Translations under genes and position numbers: made by a program
Source of the DNA: JAJYSO01 sp964451785
GTDB lineage: Bacteria > Bacteroidota > Bacteroidia > Flavobacteriales > Flavobacteriaceae
Direction: 5' to 3'
Assembly (NCBI GenBank): GCA_964451785.1
Contig: CAYVJG010000033.1
Coordinates: 1-33,340, forward strand
Length of the DNA stretch: 33,340 bases
Shown here: positions 1 to 8,180 of the stretch, one piece after another
Layout of the letters: each line of letters begins with the position of its first letter
Numbering within the stretch: the first letter of the stretch is position 1
The notes under the pieces: model-generated
Database searches by the model: none
What the model was told of the DNA's origin: nothing
The model's input: the letters and a program-made list of their open reading frames with translations, nothing else

Positions 1-151
1 CACTGGCAAAGTATGCTGTTTTGTAGCCTTCTGGCGTGGTTGGTGTTTGTTGAGGAGTAGCCAAAATAGGTGTTTGCGTGCTCGCTTTCTTTTGCTGTTG
101 TGCACAACTTATAGTTGAAATTAAGATGAGTAAATATAGAAGTTGCTTCAT
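1..151 (-). CDS. N-terminus of a lipoprotein of unknown function (partial, cut by window edge)
   Basis: Reading leftward from an ATG at 149-151, an open frame runs to the window edge and gives about 50 residues. It opens with Lys at position 3, a hydrophobic run, and a lipobox-like STISC ending at Cys16, so a membrane-anchored lipoprotein is likely. After the cysteine comes a Gln/Lys/Thr/Pro-rich linker (AQQQKKAST, then several TP and QQTP steps), typical of a flexible tether before a folded domain that lies outside the window. No function can be assigned from this piece. The frame is uninterrupted, and the start fits the intergenic space to 366, so I take it as a real gene although short here. 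Confidence 0.6.
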   Translation of the reverse strand, partial: MKQLLYLLILISTISCAQQQKKASTQTPILATPQQTPTTPEGYKTAYFAS

Positions 152-365
152 GTCGTTATTTCTGTTTTTATTTTTTTTGCAAAATAATTAGCTAAATATT
201 TTGTTGTTTTGGTATATATATATATTAGTAGTCTAATTTTATTGAGGTTAGTTTTATTTTCTTTTAACCCACATATAATTAGGGGATAAAGTAGATCGTC
301 TACGTCAGATTTTTAAGTGCCCTTATACTTATATAAATCTAATAATTTTTTAATTATTCCATGGT

Positions 366-614
366 ATGAGGAAGTGTTTTATTATTATTTTTACACTAAT
401 GTGTACATTGACTTTTGCTAATACTGGCAATAAATCAGTATCTGTTGAAATTTTAGATGCGTTTAATTCAATAGATAATTCGTCATATTTAGTAAGCGAT
501 GAAGCCTTTTTTGATTGTTTACTGAAATTGACTTTTGTATTTGAAGATGGGACAACTGAGACGCGTTATGTTTTGGTCAAAGGTTCTAGTTGTGATGAGA
601 TTTTGAACAACTAA
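366..614 (+). CDS. Small secreted protein of unknown function (82 aa)
   Basis: The protein starts with a clear Sec-type signal peptide (MRKCFIIIFTLMCTLTFANT), with probable cleavage after the TFA near residue 18. The mature part is about 64 residues, acidic, and ends with a possible disulphide pair: Cys at about residue 50 in FFDCLLKL and Cys76 in SSCDE. I do not recognise a family. A repeat element of family A begins about 50 bases after the stop codon, so this gene stands alone between two leftover spaces. The ATG is preceded by an in-frame-unrelated ATG at 361 that stops at once, so 366 is the sensible start. It could be a remnant, but the signal peptide and clean frame argue for a real gene. 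Confidence 0.5.
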   Translation: MRKCFIIIFTLMCTLTFANTGNKSVSVEILDAFNSIDNSSYLVSDEAFFDCLLKLTFVFEDGTTETRYVLVKGSSCDEILNN

Positions 615-668
615 GCTGCTGTTGTTATACTTAAAAATCGAGTTAACACTTTTGTGAATAGCATTTTA

Positions 669-793
669 TACCAATTAGAATTATTTTTTAGTCCGATTTA
701 AAATATTTTTTATAGGTATAATACTGTGGTTCATAAATTACTAGTGCAATGAGACAAAGTCGAAATTGGACTATTTAATTTATACATACGGTA
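669..793 (+). repeat. Family A repeat, full-length composite copy (125 bp), TTA-flanked
   Basis: The element begins TACCAATTAG and ends CATACGGTA, and it is flanked by TTA at 666-668 and 794-796. It splits exactly into a 50-bp left unit A1 (669-718, TACC...GGTA), a TAA spacer (719-721), and a 72-bp right unit A2 (722-793, TACTG...CGGTA). A2 has imperfect terminal inverted repeats that share an ATAAATTA-type block near each end. Similar sequences are at 13952-14050, 19065-19178, 22927-22976 (A1 only, inverted) and 31486-31772. It contains no useful reading frame. I infer a non-autonomous mobile element (MITE-like). Confidence 0.8.
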
Positions 794-830
794 TTATATA
801 GTTGTAATGTGCTTTAAATGTATAAAAAAT

Positions 831-869
831 AAGACTTGCTGCAGTAAATCTAGTTGTAGTAAGTCTTTT
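831..869 (+). terminator. Hairpin with short U-tract directly upstream of the GLPGLI gene
   Basis: AAGACTTGCTGCA (831-843) pairs with TGTAGTAAGTCTT (854-866) over 13 positions, allowing G-U pairs. An 11-base loop separates them and TTTTG follows. It ends only about a dozen bases before the start codon at 880. It may be a terminator for transcription arriving from the left or a structure in the leader of the GLPGLI mRNA. Confidence 0.5.
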
Positions 870-879
870 GTAATTAATT

Positions 880-1644
880 ATGAGAAATAAAATAATATAT
901 GTGTTCCTGTTTTTGCCTAGCTTCCTATTGGCGCAAACCTATGTAGCGCATTACACAGTAGGTCTTAATTCATTGAACAGAGAAGGGGTGTTGACCATTA
1001 CCCCTGGAGGTACTTCTTTTTATTATGAAAAAATGACTGAAAATAAGGGGAGTACAGAACATAATGAAGACGATGGCTCAGTAAGTCAAACCTTTTTTTT
1101 AGGCGGTAGTCATACCGATAGAAAACGCTATCAAGTATACAAACCTGAACAAGACACACTGTATAATATTAATTATATAGGTGAAAAGCGAGTTTTGAAT
1201 TATGAGTCTTTCCCTAAAATGCAATGGACTATGACTTCAGATACAAAACAGGTTTCTAATTTTTTGTGCCATAAAGCAACGACTACTTATCGAGGACGAA
1301 CCTATACAGCTTGGTTTACTACAGCAATTCCTATACGCCTTGGGCCGTGGAAATTTAATGGCTTGCCAGGAGCTATATTGCAGATATATGACAGCAGTAA
1401 AAAATTTTCATGGACTATGACGAGCGTAAACACCTCGACTGACCCCGTAGCGTTTACTTTTCCTTCTGATCTGCCTAAAATGTCATTGCAAAAATTTGTT
1501 GTCAAAAAAGAAAATGCTCGTCATGAAAAAATGAATCGTATGGTATTAAAGTTGGCAGGAAGAGGAGCGCAGATAGTAAAATCAGAGAAACACAGAGGTA
1601 GAGAAGTAATATTTGAATGGGAAAAAGCACCAGAAGAAGGTTGA
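880..1644 (+). CDS. GLPGLI family protein (secreted, 254 aa)
   Basis: The N-terminus is a signal peptide (MRNKIIYVFLFLPSFLLAQ), so the protein is exported to the periplasm or outer membrane. The family-defining motif is visible as GPWKFNGLPGAILQIYD at about residues 155-171, with GLPGAI at 161-166. Upstream of it are the usual features of the family: a run of beta-strand-like segments and a C-x-KAT..Y.GR.Y.AWFT stretch at 130-147. GLPGLI proteins are a Bacteroidota family of unknown biochemical role that is often encoded beside CarboxypepD-regulatory/TonB-type barrel proteins, as here. The 3' end overlaps the next gene by 28 bases in a different frame, which points to joint transcription and probably translational coupling. 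Confidence 0.85.
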   Translation: MRNKIIYVFLFLPSFLLAQTYVAHYTVGLNSLNREGVLTITPGGTSFYYEKMTENKGSTEHNEDDGSVSQTFFLGGSHTDRKRYQVYKPEQDTLYNINYIGEKRVLNYESFPKMQWTMTSDTKQVSNFLCHKATTTYRGRTYTAWFTTAIPIRLGPWKFNGLPGAILQIYDSSKKFSWTMTSVNTSTDPVAFTFPSDLPKMSLQKFVVKKENARHEKMNRMVLKLAGRGAQIVKSEKHRGREVIFEWEKAPEEG

Positions 1645-4295
1645 GGTATTGTTTTATTTTAGTTTGTATGCTCATCCAAAATAGTGGTTTTGCACAAGCT
1701 GTTGTTCAGGGATTAGTTACCGATGGTTCAAAGCCAATCGTGTCGGCTAACGTGATCGCTATGGATAGTACGCAAACTATAATTGCATTTGATTATACAG
1801 ATGATAAAGGGAACTATAAATTAAAAATCGATAAAAAGAAAGCGCTAACAGTGACTGTTACAGCTCTTGGTTATGTTCCAAAAACAACAGACTTGAGGTT
1901 TACGGTTAATAAATTTAAGGCTAATGTCAATGTTGCTTTGCAAAAGAAGAGTATTGATCTAGATGAGGTTATTATCCAAGCTGATTTACCGATGAGAATT
2001 GATGGGGATACGGTTTCTTTTAAAACAAAATTTTATACTACCGGCACTGAACAAACAGTTGAACAACTTTTGAAAACCATCCCTGGAATAGCCATTAGTG
2101 CTGATGGAACTATAAGGGTGAGGCAACAAGAAATCGGAAAACTTTTGGTTGATGGTGATGATTTTTTTGGAAAAGGCTATAAGGTGTTGTCTAAAAATAT
2201 GCCAGCTTATCCAATTGAAGAAGTACAAGTTTTCAATAATTATTCAGATAATCCACTGCTCAAAAATATAGAAGAATCAAATGAAGTTGTTTTAAATTTA
2301 AAGTTGGGAAACCAATATAAACGCATTTGGTTTGGTCATGTAAACGCCGGCGTAGGTCGTGATAATTTTTATCAGCTCAAAGCTAATCTGATGAATTTTG
2401 GGCAAAAAAATAAATACTACTTTTTGACTAATTTAAATACCATAGGTGTTGATGCTATTGGTGATATTGAAAACTTAATCGCTCCAGCTGAGCTCGATAA
2501 TAATGCAGATATTGGTGAGGGACAGGAGGCTCATACACTTTTAAATTTGACGCCAGATTATTTGCGCTTAAAAAGAAGTAAAACGCATTTTAACAATGCA
2601 AAACTGGTGTCGCTTAATGCCATTTTTAGCCCGTCTGATAACTTAAAAATTAAAGCGATGGGCTTTTTTAATTGGGATAAAACAGATTTTTTTAGAACTT
2701 CATTGACTCAGGTAGAAACGCATGATGCAGGATTTTTAAACACCGAAAAATATAACTTACAACAAAAGAAAAAAATAGCTTTTGGAAAAATTGATTTGAC
2801 TTATAAAATTGCCAAAAATCAAATTTTGGAGGCTACCACACAGTATAGTAGAGGAGATTTTCAAGACCATTCTTCTTTATTGTTTAACAACTTACCAACA
2901 ACCGAAAATTTAAAACATCAAAGTGACCGATTTGATCAAAAAACAGTTTATACCTATAAGCTAGATAAGCGTAAAGCTCTTTTAATAACAGGACGATTTA
3001 TAAATGAAGATAAACCACAAGCTTACGCTGTTGATAAATTTGTGTTATACGATTTGTTTCCTCAATACGACAGTGTAAATCGTGTAAAACAAAACAGCGT
3101 TAATACAATGTGGTTTGCCGGTATTAATGCGCATTTTATGAACCGTTATAGCAATGGAAACTTGTTTGAACTTCAGCTGGGAAATGCGTTTAGAAAAGAT
3201 GAGTTGTTGACTGATTTTACTTTGTATAATGACAATAAACGGGTAGGAATGCCAGAAGATTACCAAAACAATGTCGGCTATCAAGTCAATGATTTATTTG
3301 TAAAAAGCAAATATAGGTTGGAGGTAGGGGCTGTTGGGATAACCGGAAATCTTTCTGTACATCAAATAGTTAATCGACTAAAAAATACAAATTCTAAGCT
3401 TGCAACTCAGACACCTTTTTATGTGGTGCCGAAATTAAAATTAGATTGGCAAATTAATACAGCACACAAAGTGACGGCTTCATATAGTTATAATACGACT
3501 AATGTTGGAATTTTAGAGGTGTATGACGGGTTTGTGTTAACTGATTTTCGTACTTTTTCTAAAGGAATAGGAGGAAACGATCAACTCATGTCATCGCGCT
3601 TGCTGTTTAGATATCAATTAGGTAATTGGAGTGACCGCTTTTTTATAAACACCTATTTGATTTACAATAGGGATTACGATTTTCTTTCAGTTGATCGCGT
3701 GGTTAAGCAAAATTATATTTTATCCAGAAAAGTGGCCGTTAAAAATCGCACGTTTTTAGCCGCTAACACTGAAGCTGATTATTATTTTAAGCGCTTACAA
3801 TCTAATCTTAAGTTGAATTTAGGTTACACTAAAAACACATTTAAAACACGTGTTAATGCCTCGCCTTTACAAGAGGTTACGGCTGTAAATTATACGTACG
3901 GAATTGAATTACGCTCTAATTTTGACGGAATTTTCAACTATCATTTAGGAACAAAATGGACGACCTCCCGAGTGAAAATGGATAATTCAAAACGCTATAC
4001 GGATAACTTTAGCTTTTTAGATTTATATTTTTCTTTTTCAGATAAATGGACAGCAAAACTAAAGGCAGAGCATTACTATTTGGGAGGTATAGAAGTTGAT
4101 AAATCTTATCCATTTTTGGATGTTGAGGTACGATATGTCTTGATTAAAGATAAATTAGCTATAGGTATTTCAGGCAAAAACTTATGGAACACCAATAGCT
4201 TTGCCAGATTCTCAATTAGCAATATTGCTCATACATTAACTACCTATAGATTGTTGCCGAGAATTGCACTCTTAAAACTAGACTATCGTTTTTAG
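1617..4295 (+). CDS. Outer-membrane beta-barrel protein with carboxypeptidase-regulatory-like and plug-like domains (892 aa)
   Basis: After a basic N-terminus and signal peptide (cleavage near GFAQA, about residue 27), residues 28-115 look like a carboxypeptidase-D regulatory-like domain (VQGLVTDGSKPIVSANV, then DDKGNYKLK). Residues about 118-230 resemble a TonB-receptor plug, with VEQLLKTIPGI and KLLVDGDDFFGK. The rest alternates short beta strands and loops and ends in an aromatic residue (LDYRF), as barrel proteins inserted by BAM do. It is probably an outer-membrane transporter or receptor of the OMP_b-brl_3 type; the substrate is unknown. The start at 1617 lies inside the preceding GLPGLI gene. 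An internal ATG at 1668 is possible but would shorten the signal peptide. Confidence 0.8.
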   Translation: MGKSTRRRLRYCFILVCMLIQNSGFAQAVVQGLVTDGSKPIVSANVIAMDSTQTIIAFDYTDDKGNYKLKIDKKKALTVTVTALGYVPKTTDLRFTVNKFKANVNVALQKKSIDLDEVIIQADLPMRIDGDTVSFKTKFYTTGTEQTVEQLLKTIPGIAISADGTIRVRQQEIGKLLVDGDDFFGKGYKVLSKNMPAYPIEEVQVFNNYSDNPLLKNIEESNEVVLNLKLGNQYKRIWFGHVNAGVGRDNFYQLKANLMNFGQKNKYYFLTNLNTIGVDAIGDIENLIAPAELDNNADIGEGQEAHTLLNLTPDYLRLKRSKTHFNNAKLVSLNAIFSPSDNLKIKAMGFFNWDKTDFFRTSLTQVETHDAGFLNTEKYNLQQKKKIAFGKIDLTYKIAKNQILEATTQYSRGDFQDHSSLLFNNLPTTENLKHQSDRFDQKTVYTYKLDKRKALLITGRFINEDKPQAYAVDKFVLYDLFPQYDSVNRVKQNSVNTMWFAGINAHFMNRYSNGNLFELQLGNAFRKDELLTDFTLYNDNKRVGMPEDYQNNVGYQVNDLFVKSKYRLEVGAVGITGNLSVHQIVNRLKNTNSKLATQTPFYVVPKLKLDWQINTAHKVTASYSYNTTNVGILEVYDGFVLTDFRTFSKGIGGNDQLMSSRLLFRYQLGNWSDRFFINTYLIYNRDYDFLSVDRVVKQNYILSRKVAVKNRTFLAANTEADYYFKRLQSNLKLNLGYTKNTFKTRVNASPLQEVTAVNYTYGIELRSNFDGIFNYHLGTKWTTSRVKMDNSKRYTDNFSFLDLYFSFSDKWTAKLKAEHYYLGGIEVDKSYPFLDVEVRYVLIKDKLAIGISGKNLWNTNSFARFSISNIAHTLTTYRLLPRIALLKLDYRF

Positions 4296-4309
4296 CCGAT
4301 ATAGCGCTT

Positions 4310-4340
4310 AAAAAAAGCCATTACAAAACTTGTAATGGCT
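4310..4340 (-). terminator. Rho-independent terminator of dnaN
   Basis: AGCCATTACA (4316-4325) pairs perfectly with TGTAATGGCT (4331-4340). Read leftward, the stem is followed by seven T residues (4310-4316 as A on the + strand). It sits 28 bases past the dnaN stop codon. The barrel-protein gene converges on it from the other side, but the rightward U-tract is poor. Confidence 0.8.
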
Positions 4341-4368
4341 CTAGTTTATAAACTGAAATTTCTGCAAT

Positions 4369-5490
4369 CTAGTTGTTTAGCATTACCGGCATAACCAACA
4401 TGAGTACTTTTTCTCCCTCGTCTAATCCGTCGAGAGGAGTTAAAATTCCGGCGCGGTTAGGCATACTCATTTCTAATTGAACACTATCAGAATTCAAATT
4501 GTTAAGCATCTCGGTTAAGAAACGCGAGTTAAAGCCTATTTTAAGATCATCACCTTTGTAATCACAAGTTAAGCGTTCTTCAGCCTTGTTGCTAAAATCA
4601 ATATCCTCAGCAGAGATATTTAATTCAGAACCAGCCAAACTGAGTTTAACCTGGTGAGTAGTTTTGTTAGAGAAGATAGAAACACGTTTTACAGTGTTGA
4701 GAAACTGCTGACGTTCAATCTGTAAGATATTTGGATTTTCTTTAGGAATGACGGCTTCGTAGTTTGGATATTTACCATCAATTAAGCGGCAAGTAAGTTC
4801 AGTATCTTCAAAAATAAACTTCACATTAGAGGCGTTGTATTCAATAGTGACATCTTCTTCACTACCTGCTAAAATACTCTTTAATAAGTTTAAAGGTTTT
4901 TTAGGCATGATAAATTCAGAGTCTTGAGCCGTAGTGATATCCTCGCGTGAATATTTAACTAACTTATGAGCATCAGTGGCTACAAAAGTAAGACCGCTGT
5001 TAGAAAATTGAAAAAGTACCCCACACATCACCGGGCGTAAATCGTCATTTCCAGTTGCAAAAAGCGTCTTGGTAATTGCAGTAGCTAAAATATCAGCAGT
5101 TAAAGATGTACTTTGACTATCTTCAATGCTTACGGCGCTAGGAAACTCATCAGCATCAGCATAGGCTAAGGCATATTTTCCTTGGCTGGAGCTGAGCTCA
5201 ACAGTATTGCGATCAGCTTCAACAACAAAGGTTAAAGGTTGTTCAGCAAAAGTTTTTAACGTATCTAGTAAGAGGCGAGCAGGCACAGCTATACTGCCAG
5301 AATCTTGTGAATCAACTTCTAAAATAGCAGATATTGTTGTTTCTAAATCAGAAGCAGAAACTTTTAATTTATTTTCAGAAAGCTCAAATAAGAAATTGTC
5401 TAAGATAGCAATCGAGTTGTTATTGTTGATAACCCCACCTAAGATTTGCAGCTGACGTAATAAATAAGAACTAGAAACGATAAATTTCAT
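4369..5490 (-). CDS. dnaN: DNA polymerase III subunit beta (sliding clamp)
   Basis: DnaN forms a ring-shaped dimer around DNA and tethers the replicative polymerase and other proteins. The 373 residues match the family length and its three similar domains of about 120 residues each. Recognisable pieces are MKFIVSSSYLLRQLQ at the start, the LEVDSQDSGSIAVPARLL segment of domain I, and FVATDAHKLVKYSRE in domain II. The C-terminal VLMLVMPVMLNN corresponds to the P-M-x-L-type hydrophobic pocket tail of clamps (usually PMR or PVML). The gene stands alone, diverging from the protease gene at 5625, with its own terminator. It is not next to dnaA here, which is usual in Bacteroidota. Confidence 0.97.
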   Translation of the reverse strand: MKFIVSSSYLLRQLQILGGVINNNNSIAILDNFLFELSENKLKVSASDLETTISAILEVDSQDSGSIAVPARLLLDTLKTFAEQPLTFVVEADRNTVELSSSQGKYALAYADADEFPSAVSIEDSQSTSLTADILATAITKTLFATGNDDLRPVMCGVLFQFSNSGLTFVATDAHKLVKYSREDITTAQDSEFIMPKKPLNLLKSILAGSEEDVTIEYNASNVKFIFEDTELTCRLIDGKYPNYEAVIPKENPNILQIERQQFLNTVKRVSIFSNKTTHQVKLSLAGSELNISAEDIDFSNKAEERLTCDYKGDDLKIGFNSRFLTEMLNNLNSDSVQLEMSMPNRAGILTPLDGLDEGEKVLMLVMPVMLNN

Positions 5491-5518
5491 GACGTGTTAT
5501 TTTCAAGGATTTAAAACA

Positions 5519-5526
5519 CAAATATA
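5519..5526 (-). promoter_or_regulatory. Probable dnaN promoter, -7 element
   Basis: Read leftward, the sequence is TATATTTG, a full match to the Bacteroidota -7 consensus TAnnTTTG, 29 bases before the dnaN start codon. A TTTA about 23 bases upstream could serve as the -33 element, but it is weak. Confidence 0.45.
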
Positions 5527-5593
5527 TTCTATTCAAATCATTTCTTCCCTAAAATCCTCTGTAAATTTAATTAACAATTCTTTAAAATTTACG

Positions 5594-5600
5594 TATCTTG
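5594..5600 (+). promoter_or_regulatory. Possible promoter -7 element of the subtilase gene
   Basis: TATCTTG lies 24 bases before the ATG and is one base short of the TAnnTTTG consensus. No convincing -33 TTTG was found at the right spacing, so this is a weak call. Confidence 0.3.
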
Positions 5601-5624
5601 CGTTCGTTAAATTAAAATTAGACT

Positions 5625-7592
5625 ATGAAGTTAAATAAATACGTATTGAGTTTTGCTGCTACTGCCTTGATATTTAGTGCTGGTATGGCGCAAACCGCTC
5701 CTCAAAGAAAGGCTATAGTTAAGAATTATAAAGTACAAAAAATGGCTTTGATTTCTAAACAATATGCCAAAACCTATCAATCTCAACGTCAAGCAGCGTT
5801 AAATTATGCTAAACAACATCACTTGCCTTTAGTAATCACTTATGACAATGGGCAAAAGTCTGTTTTAGATCGCATGGATAGATTTGGAAATCTGCGTTAT
5901 ATCAAGGCGTCAAATTTAGGAGCCGCCACAACCATTGGTGTTCCTGACCTTTATCCGGGCGGAATTCTTGGCTTACAACTAGAAGGCGAAAATATGCTAG
6001 CTGCCGTATGGGATGGCGGTAAAGTTAAAGTGACTCATGAATTGCTATCCGGTAAAGCCACACAAATGGATGATGCTACAGATTATGACGATCACGCCAC
6101 TCATGTTGCCGGAACAATAGCTGGTAAGGCATTAACATCAGGTATAGGACAATTAGCTAAAGGAATGGCTTATAAAGCTGAATTAGAAACTTATGATTGG
6201 TATTCTGATTATTCTGAAATGATGGCAGCTGGTCTTAATGGCTTGTTGGTCTCAAACCACTCTTATGGTTTAGATTTGGCTCAACTTGGCAGTCAAGGTG
6301 GTAATCTTGATTTGTATTTAGGGGTTTATGGTGGAACATCGGCATCTATAGACAACTTAGCTTATATGGCACCAAAATATACAATTGTTACGGCTGCCGG
6401 TAATGATCGTAATAATCCTAATATTAACCCGAGTGATAATGGGTATAATCTTTTAGGGGCAGAGATGGCGACCTCTAAAAACGATATTGTGGTTGCAGCA
6501 GTAAAAAAAGTAACAGATTACACCGGGCCTTCAAGTGTTGAAATGTCAAGCTTTAGTAGTTGGGGACCGACAAACGACAACCGTATTAAACCGGATATCT
6601 CAGCTGACGGTGTGAACGTGTACTCCAGTATAGCACATACACAGTTTGGAGGAACTACACCTTCTGATAATACTTATGCTTATTTGTCAGGTACCTCAAT
6701 GGCAAGCCCAACAGTTTCTGGAGGGATTTTGTTATTGCAAGAGCTCAGTAGCGATTTAAATGGGGGAAGCTTTTTAAACTCAGCAACCATTAAAGCGATT
6801 ATTTTTGAAACCGCTAGAGAAGCCGGTACAACACCAGGGCCTGATCCGAAATTTGGTTGGGGACTGTTAAATGTTTCTGCTGCTGCTCAATTGATGCTCG
6901 ATGATTACGATGCTAATGGAGAAGCGTTTTACGACGAATTAACACTTCAAAACTCTGATACTTATACACGTCAAATTCAAGCGGGAAATGTTGATCAGTT
7001 ACAAGTCACTATTGCTTGGACAGATCCGGCAGGTACAGCGCAAGATGTAGATGATAATAATGTAATTATTGTTGATTCAGTTTTAGTCAATGACCTTGAT
7101 ATGCGAATTACCGATAGTCAAGGGAATGTATATTACCCTTGGCGATTAGATGGTATGGCCTATTATAATCCTGCTAAAAACGATGGTGATAACGCCGTTG
7201 ATAATGTAGAACAAATTACTATTCCAAATCCAACTCCTGGAGAAACCTATACCATTACCATTACGCATAAAGGCAGCTTAAAATTTAATAAACAAGACTT
7301 TAGTATTGCTGCATCAGGCATGCAAACTATGGGGGTAGATGCTCATGAGTTACAAGGTGTAGCTATGTATCCTAACCCGGCCACTAATGTGGTAAACTTA
7401 AGTCTCCAAAAAGCAGGAGAACAAGTGTCAGTTCAAGTGTTTAATATGCTAGGACAACAAGTTTTAACACAACAATTCTCAGGACAGTCAAGTGCTTATC
7501 ACTTGAATATCGCAGACTTGAATTCAGGAGTTTACTTTGTTAAAATAGCAACTAACAATAAAACCCTTACTCAAAAATTGATTGTGAAATAA
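5625..7592 (+). CDS. Subtilisin-like (S8) serine protease with T9SS type A sorting domain (655 aa)
   Basis: The order is signal peptide (residues 1-22, ending GMAQ), a propeptide-like basic region to about 100, an S8 catalytic domain (about 120-420), a beta-rich domain (about 440-570), and a C-terminal sorting domain. The catalytic triad is readable: Asp130 in AAVWDGG, His157 in DDHATHVAGT and Ser358 in SGTSMASP, with oxyanion Asn260 in TAAGN. The last about 80 residues (AMYPNPATNVVNL, then VFNMLGQQV, then NSGVYFVKI and a basic KLIVK end) are a typical Por secretion tail, so the enzyme is exported by type IX secretion and released or anchored at the surface. A strong terminator follows. A degradative role on proteins is inferred; the substrate is unknown. 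Confidence 0.93.
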   Translation: MKLNKYVLSFAATALIFSAGMAQTAPQRKAIVKNYKVQKMALISKQYAKTYQSQRQAALNYAKQHHLPLVITYDNGQKSVLDRMDRFGNLRYIKASNLGAATTIGVPDLYPGGILGLQLEGENMLAAVWDGGKVKVTHELLSGKATQMDDATDYDDHATHVAGTIAGKALTSGIGQLAKGMAYKAELETYDWYSDYSEMMAAGLNGLLVSNHSYGLDLAQLGSQGGNLDLYLGVYGGTSASIDNLAYMAPKYTIVTAAGNDRNNPNINPSDNGYNLLGAEMATSKNDIVVAAVKKVTDYTGPSSVEMSSFSSWGPTNDNRIKPDISADGVNVYSSIAHTQFGGTTPSDNTYAYLSGTSMASPTVSGGILLLQELSSDLNGGSFLNSATIKAIIFETAREAGTTPGPDPKFGWGLLNVSAAAQLMLDDYDANGEAFYDELTLQNSDTYTRQIQAGNVDQLQVTIAWTDPAGTAQDVDDNNVIIVDSVLVNDLDMRITDSQGNVYYPWRLDGMAYYNPAKNDGDNAVDNVEQITIPNPTPGETYTITITHKGSLKFNKQDFSIAASGMQTMGVDAHELQGVAMYPNPATNVVNLSLQKAGEQVSVQVFNMLGQQVLTQQFSGQSSAYHLNIADLNSGVYFVKIATNNKTLTQKLIVK

Positions 7593-7613
7593 TAATTTAT
7601 TTCACGGTATAAA

Positions 7614-7651
7614 CAAAAAAATGCCTTCTAAATTTAGAAGGCATTTTTTTG
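7614..7651 (+). terminator. Bidirectional Rho-independent terminator
   Basis: ATGCCTTCTAAA pairs perfectly with TTTAGAAGGCAT (7621-7644). Seven T follow, and seven A precede it, so it can end transcription of the protease gene and of the leftward small gene at 7689-7886. Confidence 0.85.
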
Positions 7652-7688
7652 CTTATAAATTAAATGATTATACAATAAGATGAATTGC

Positions 7689-7886
7689 TTAACGATCTAA
7701 ATACAATAGAGACACTTGTAGTTCTGGTTGTGTTTGGGTTAAGCGCTTTATAAAGCTACGGAGTTCCTCAAGTTCGTAAGGTAATAAAACCGATGTCGCC
7801 TTCTGAACTTCTTTGGTAAATAAAGAAACATCAAAACTCACTTTTCGCAACACCTCTTTGGTGTATTCAAACATAGCTCGTGCCAT
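7689..7886 (-). CDS. Small conserved cytosolic protein of unknown function (65 aa)
   Basis: The 65 residues start MARAMFEYTKEVLRKVSFD and continue with FTKEVQKA, LLPYELEELRSFI and a Pro-containing end. From memory, proteins opening MARAMFEYTK and carrying an LLPYE-EL segment recur in many Flavobacteriia at this length, but no function is known to me. It is highly charged, has no signal peptide or membrane segment, and looks mostly helical. A promoter-like pair lies upstream and a bidirectional terminator lies just past the stop, so it is a free-standing transcription unit. I judge it real because of the recalled conservation and its clean boundaries. Confidence 0.7.
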   Translation of the reverse strand: MARAMFEYTKEVLRKVSFDVSLFTKEVQKATSVLLPYELEELRSFIKRLTQTQPELQVSLLYLDR

Positions 7887-7948
7887 AATTAGTTGTTGTT
7901 TTTTAGTTTAAGTAATGCTTTTTTGATAGGCATCTTTGTTTGGTTTGC

Positions 7949-7978
7949 TAAATTTACTGTTTTTTTTGAATATAACAA
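7949..7978 (-). promoter_or_regulatory. Possible promoter of the small gene at 7689-7886
   Basis: Read leftward there is TTG (7976-7978), 19 bases, then TAAATTTA (7949-7956), one mismatch from TAnnTTTG. It is about 60 bases before the ATG. Confidence 0.4.
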
Positions 7979-8120
7979 GGTTAATGATGATGAGTGTTTT
8001 TAATTTTAACGTTGATGTTAATAATTTAATTTAGGCTTTACAAACGCTTGTTTGTTGATGATGTTTAGAAAACCTACACCTACTATTGCAGTGTGTTATG
8101 TGGTGTTGAGTTATTGATAT
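7979..8120. other. AT-rich spacer with no recognised gene
   Basis: Between the small gene and mltG there is AT-rich sequence with stop codons in all frames. The only visible structure is a weak hairpin (ACAAAC, GCTT loop, GTTTGT) near 8040-8055. I see no RNA gene here. Confidence 0.4.
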
Positions 8121-8154
8121 AAAAATCTCCTATAAAACTTCTGTTCTATAGGAG
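8121..8154 (-). terminator. Rho-independent terminator of the dapF-mltG unit
   Basis: CTCCTATA (8127-8134) pairs with TATAGGAG (8147-8154) around a 12-base loop. Read leftward, an ATTTTT tract follows. It is 27 bases past the mltG stop codon. Confidence 0.65.
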
Positions 8155-8180
8155 TTGATTGATGTATTTTAAAAAAGAGA

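Noticed and set aside
714..724. TATAAT inside family A elements as a sigma-70 promoter
   Set aside because: Bacteroidota promoters use TAnnTTTG, and the TATAAT here arises from the TAA junction between the two units.
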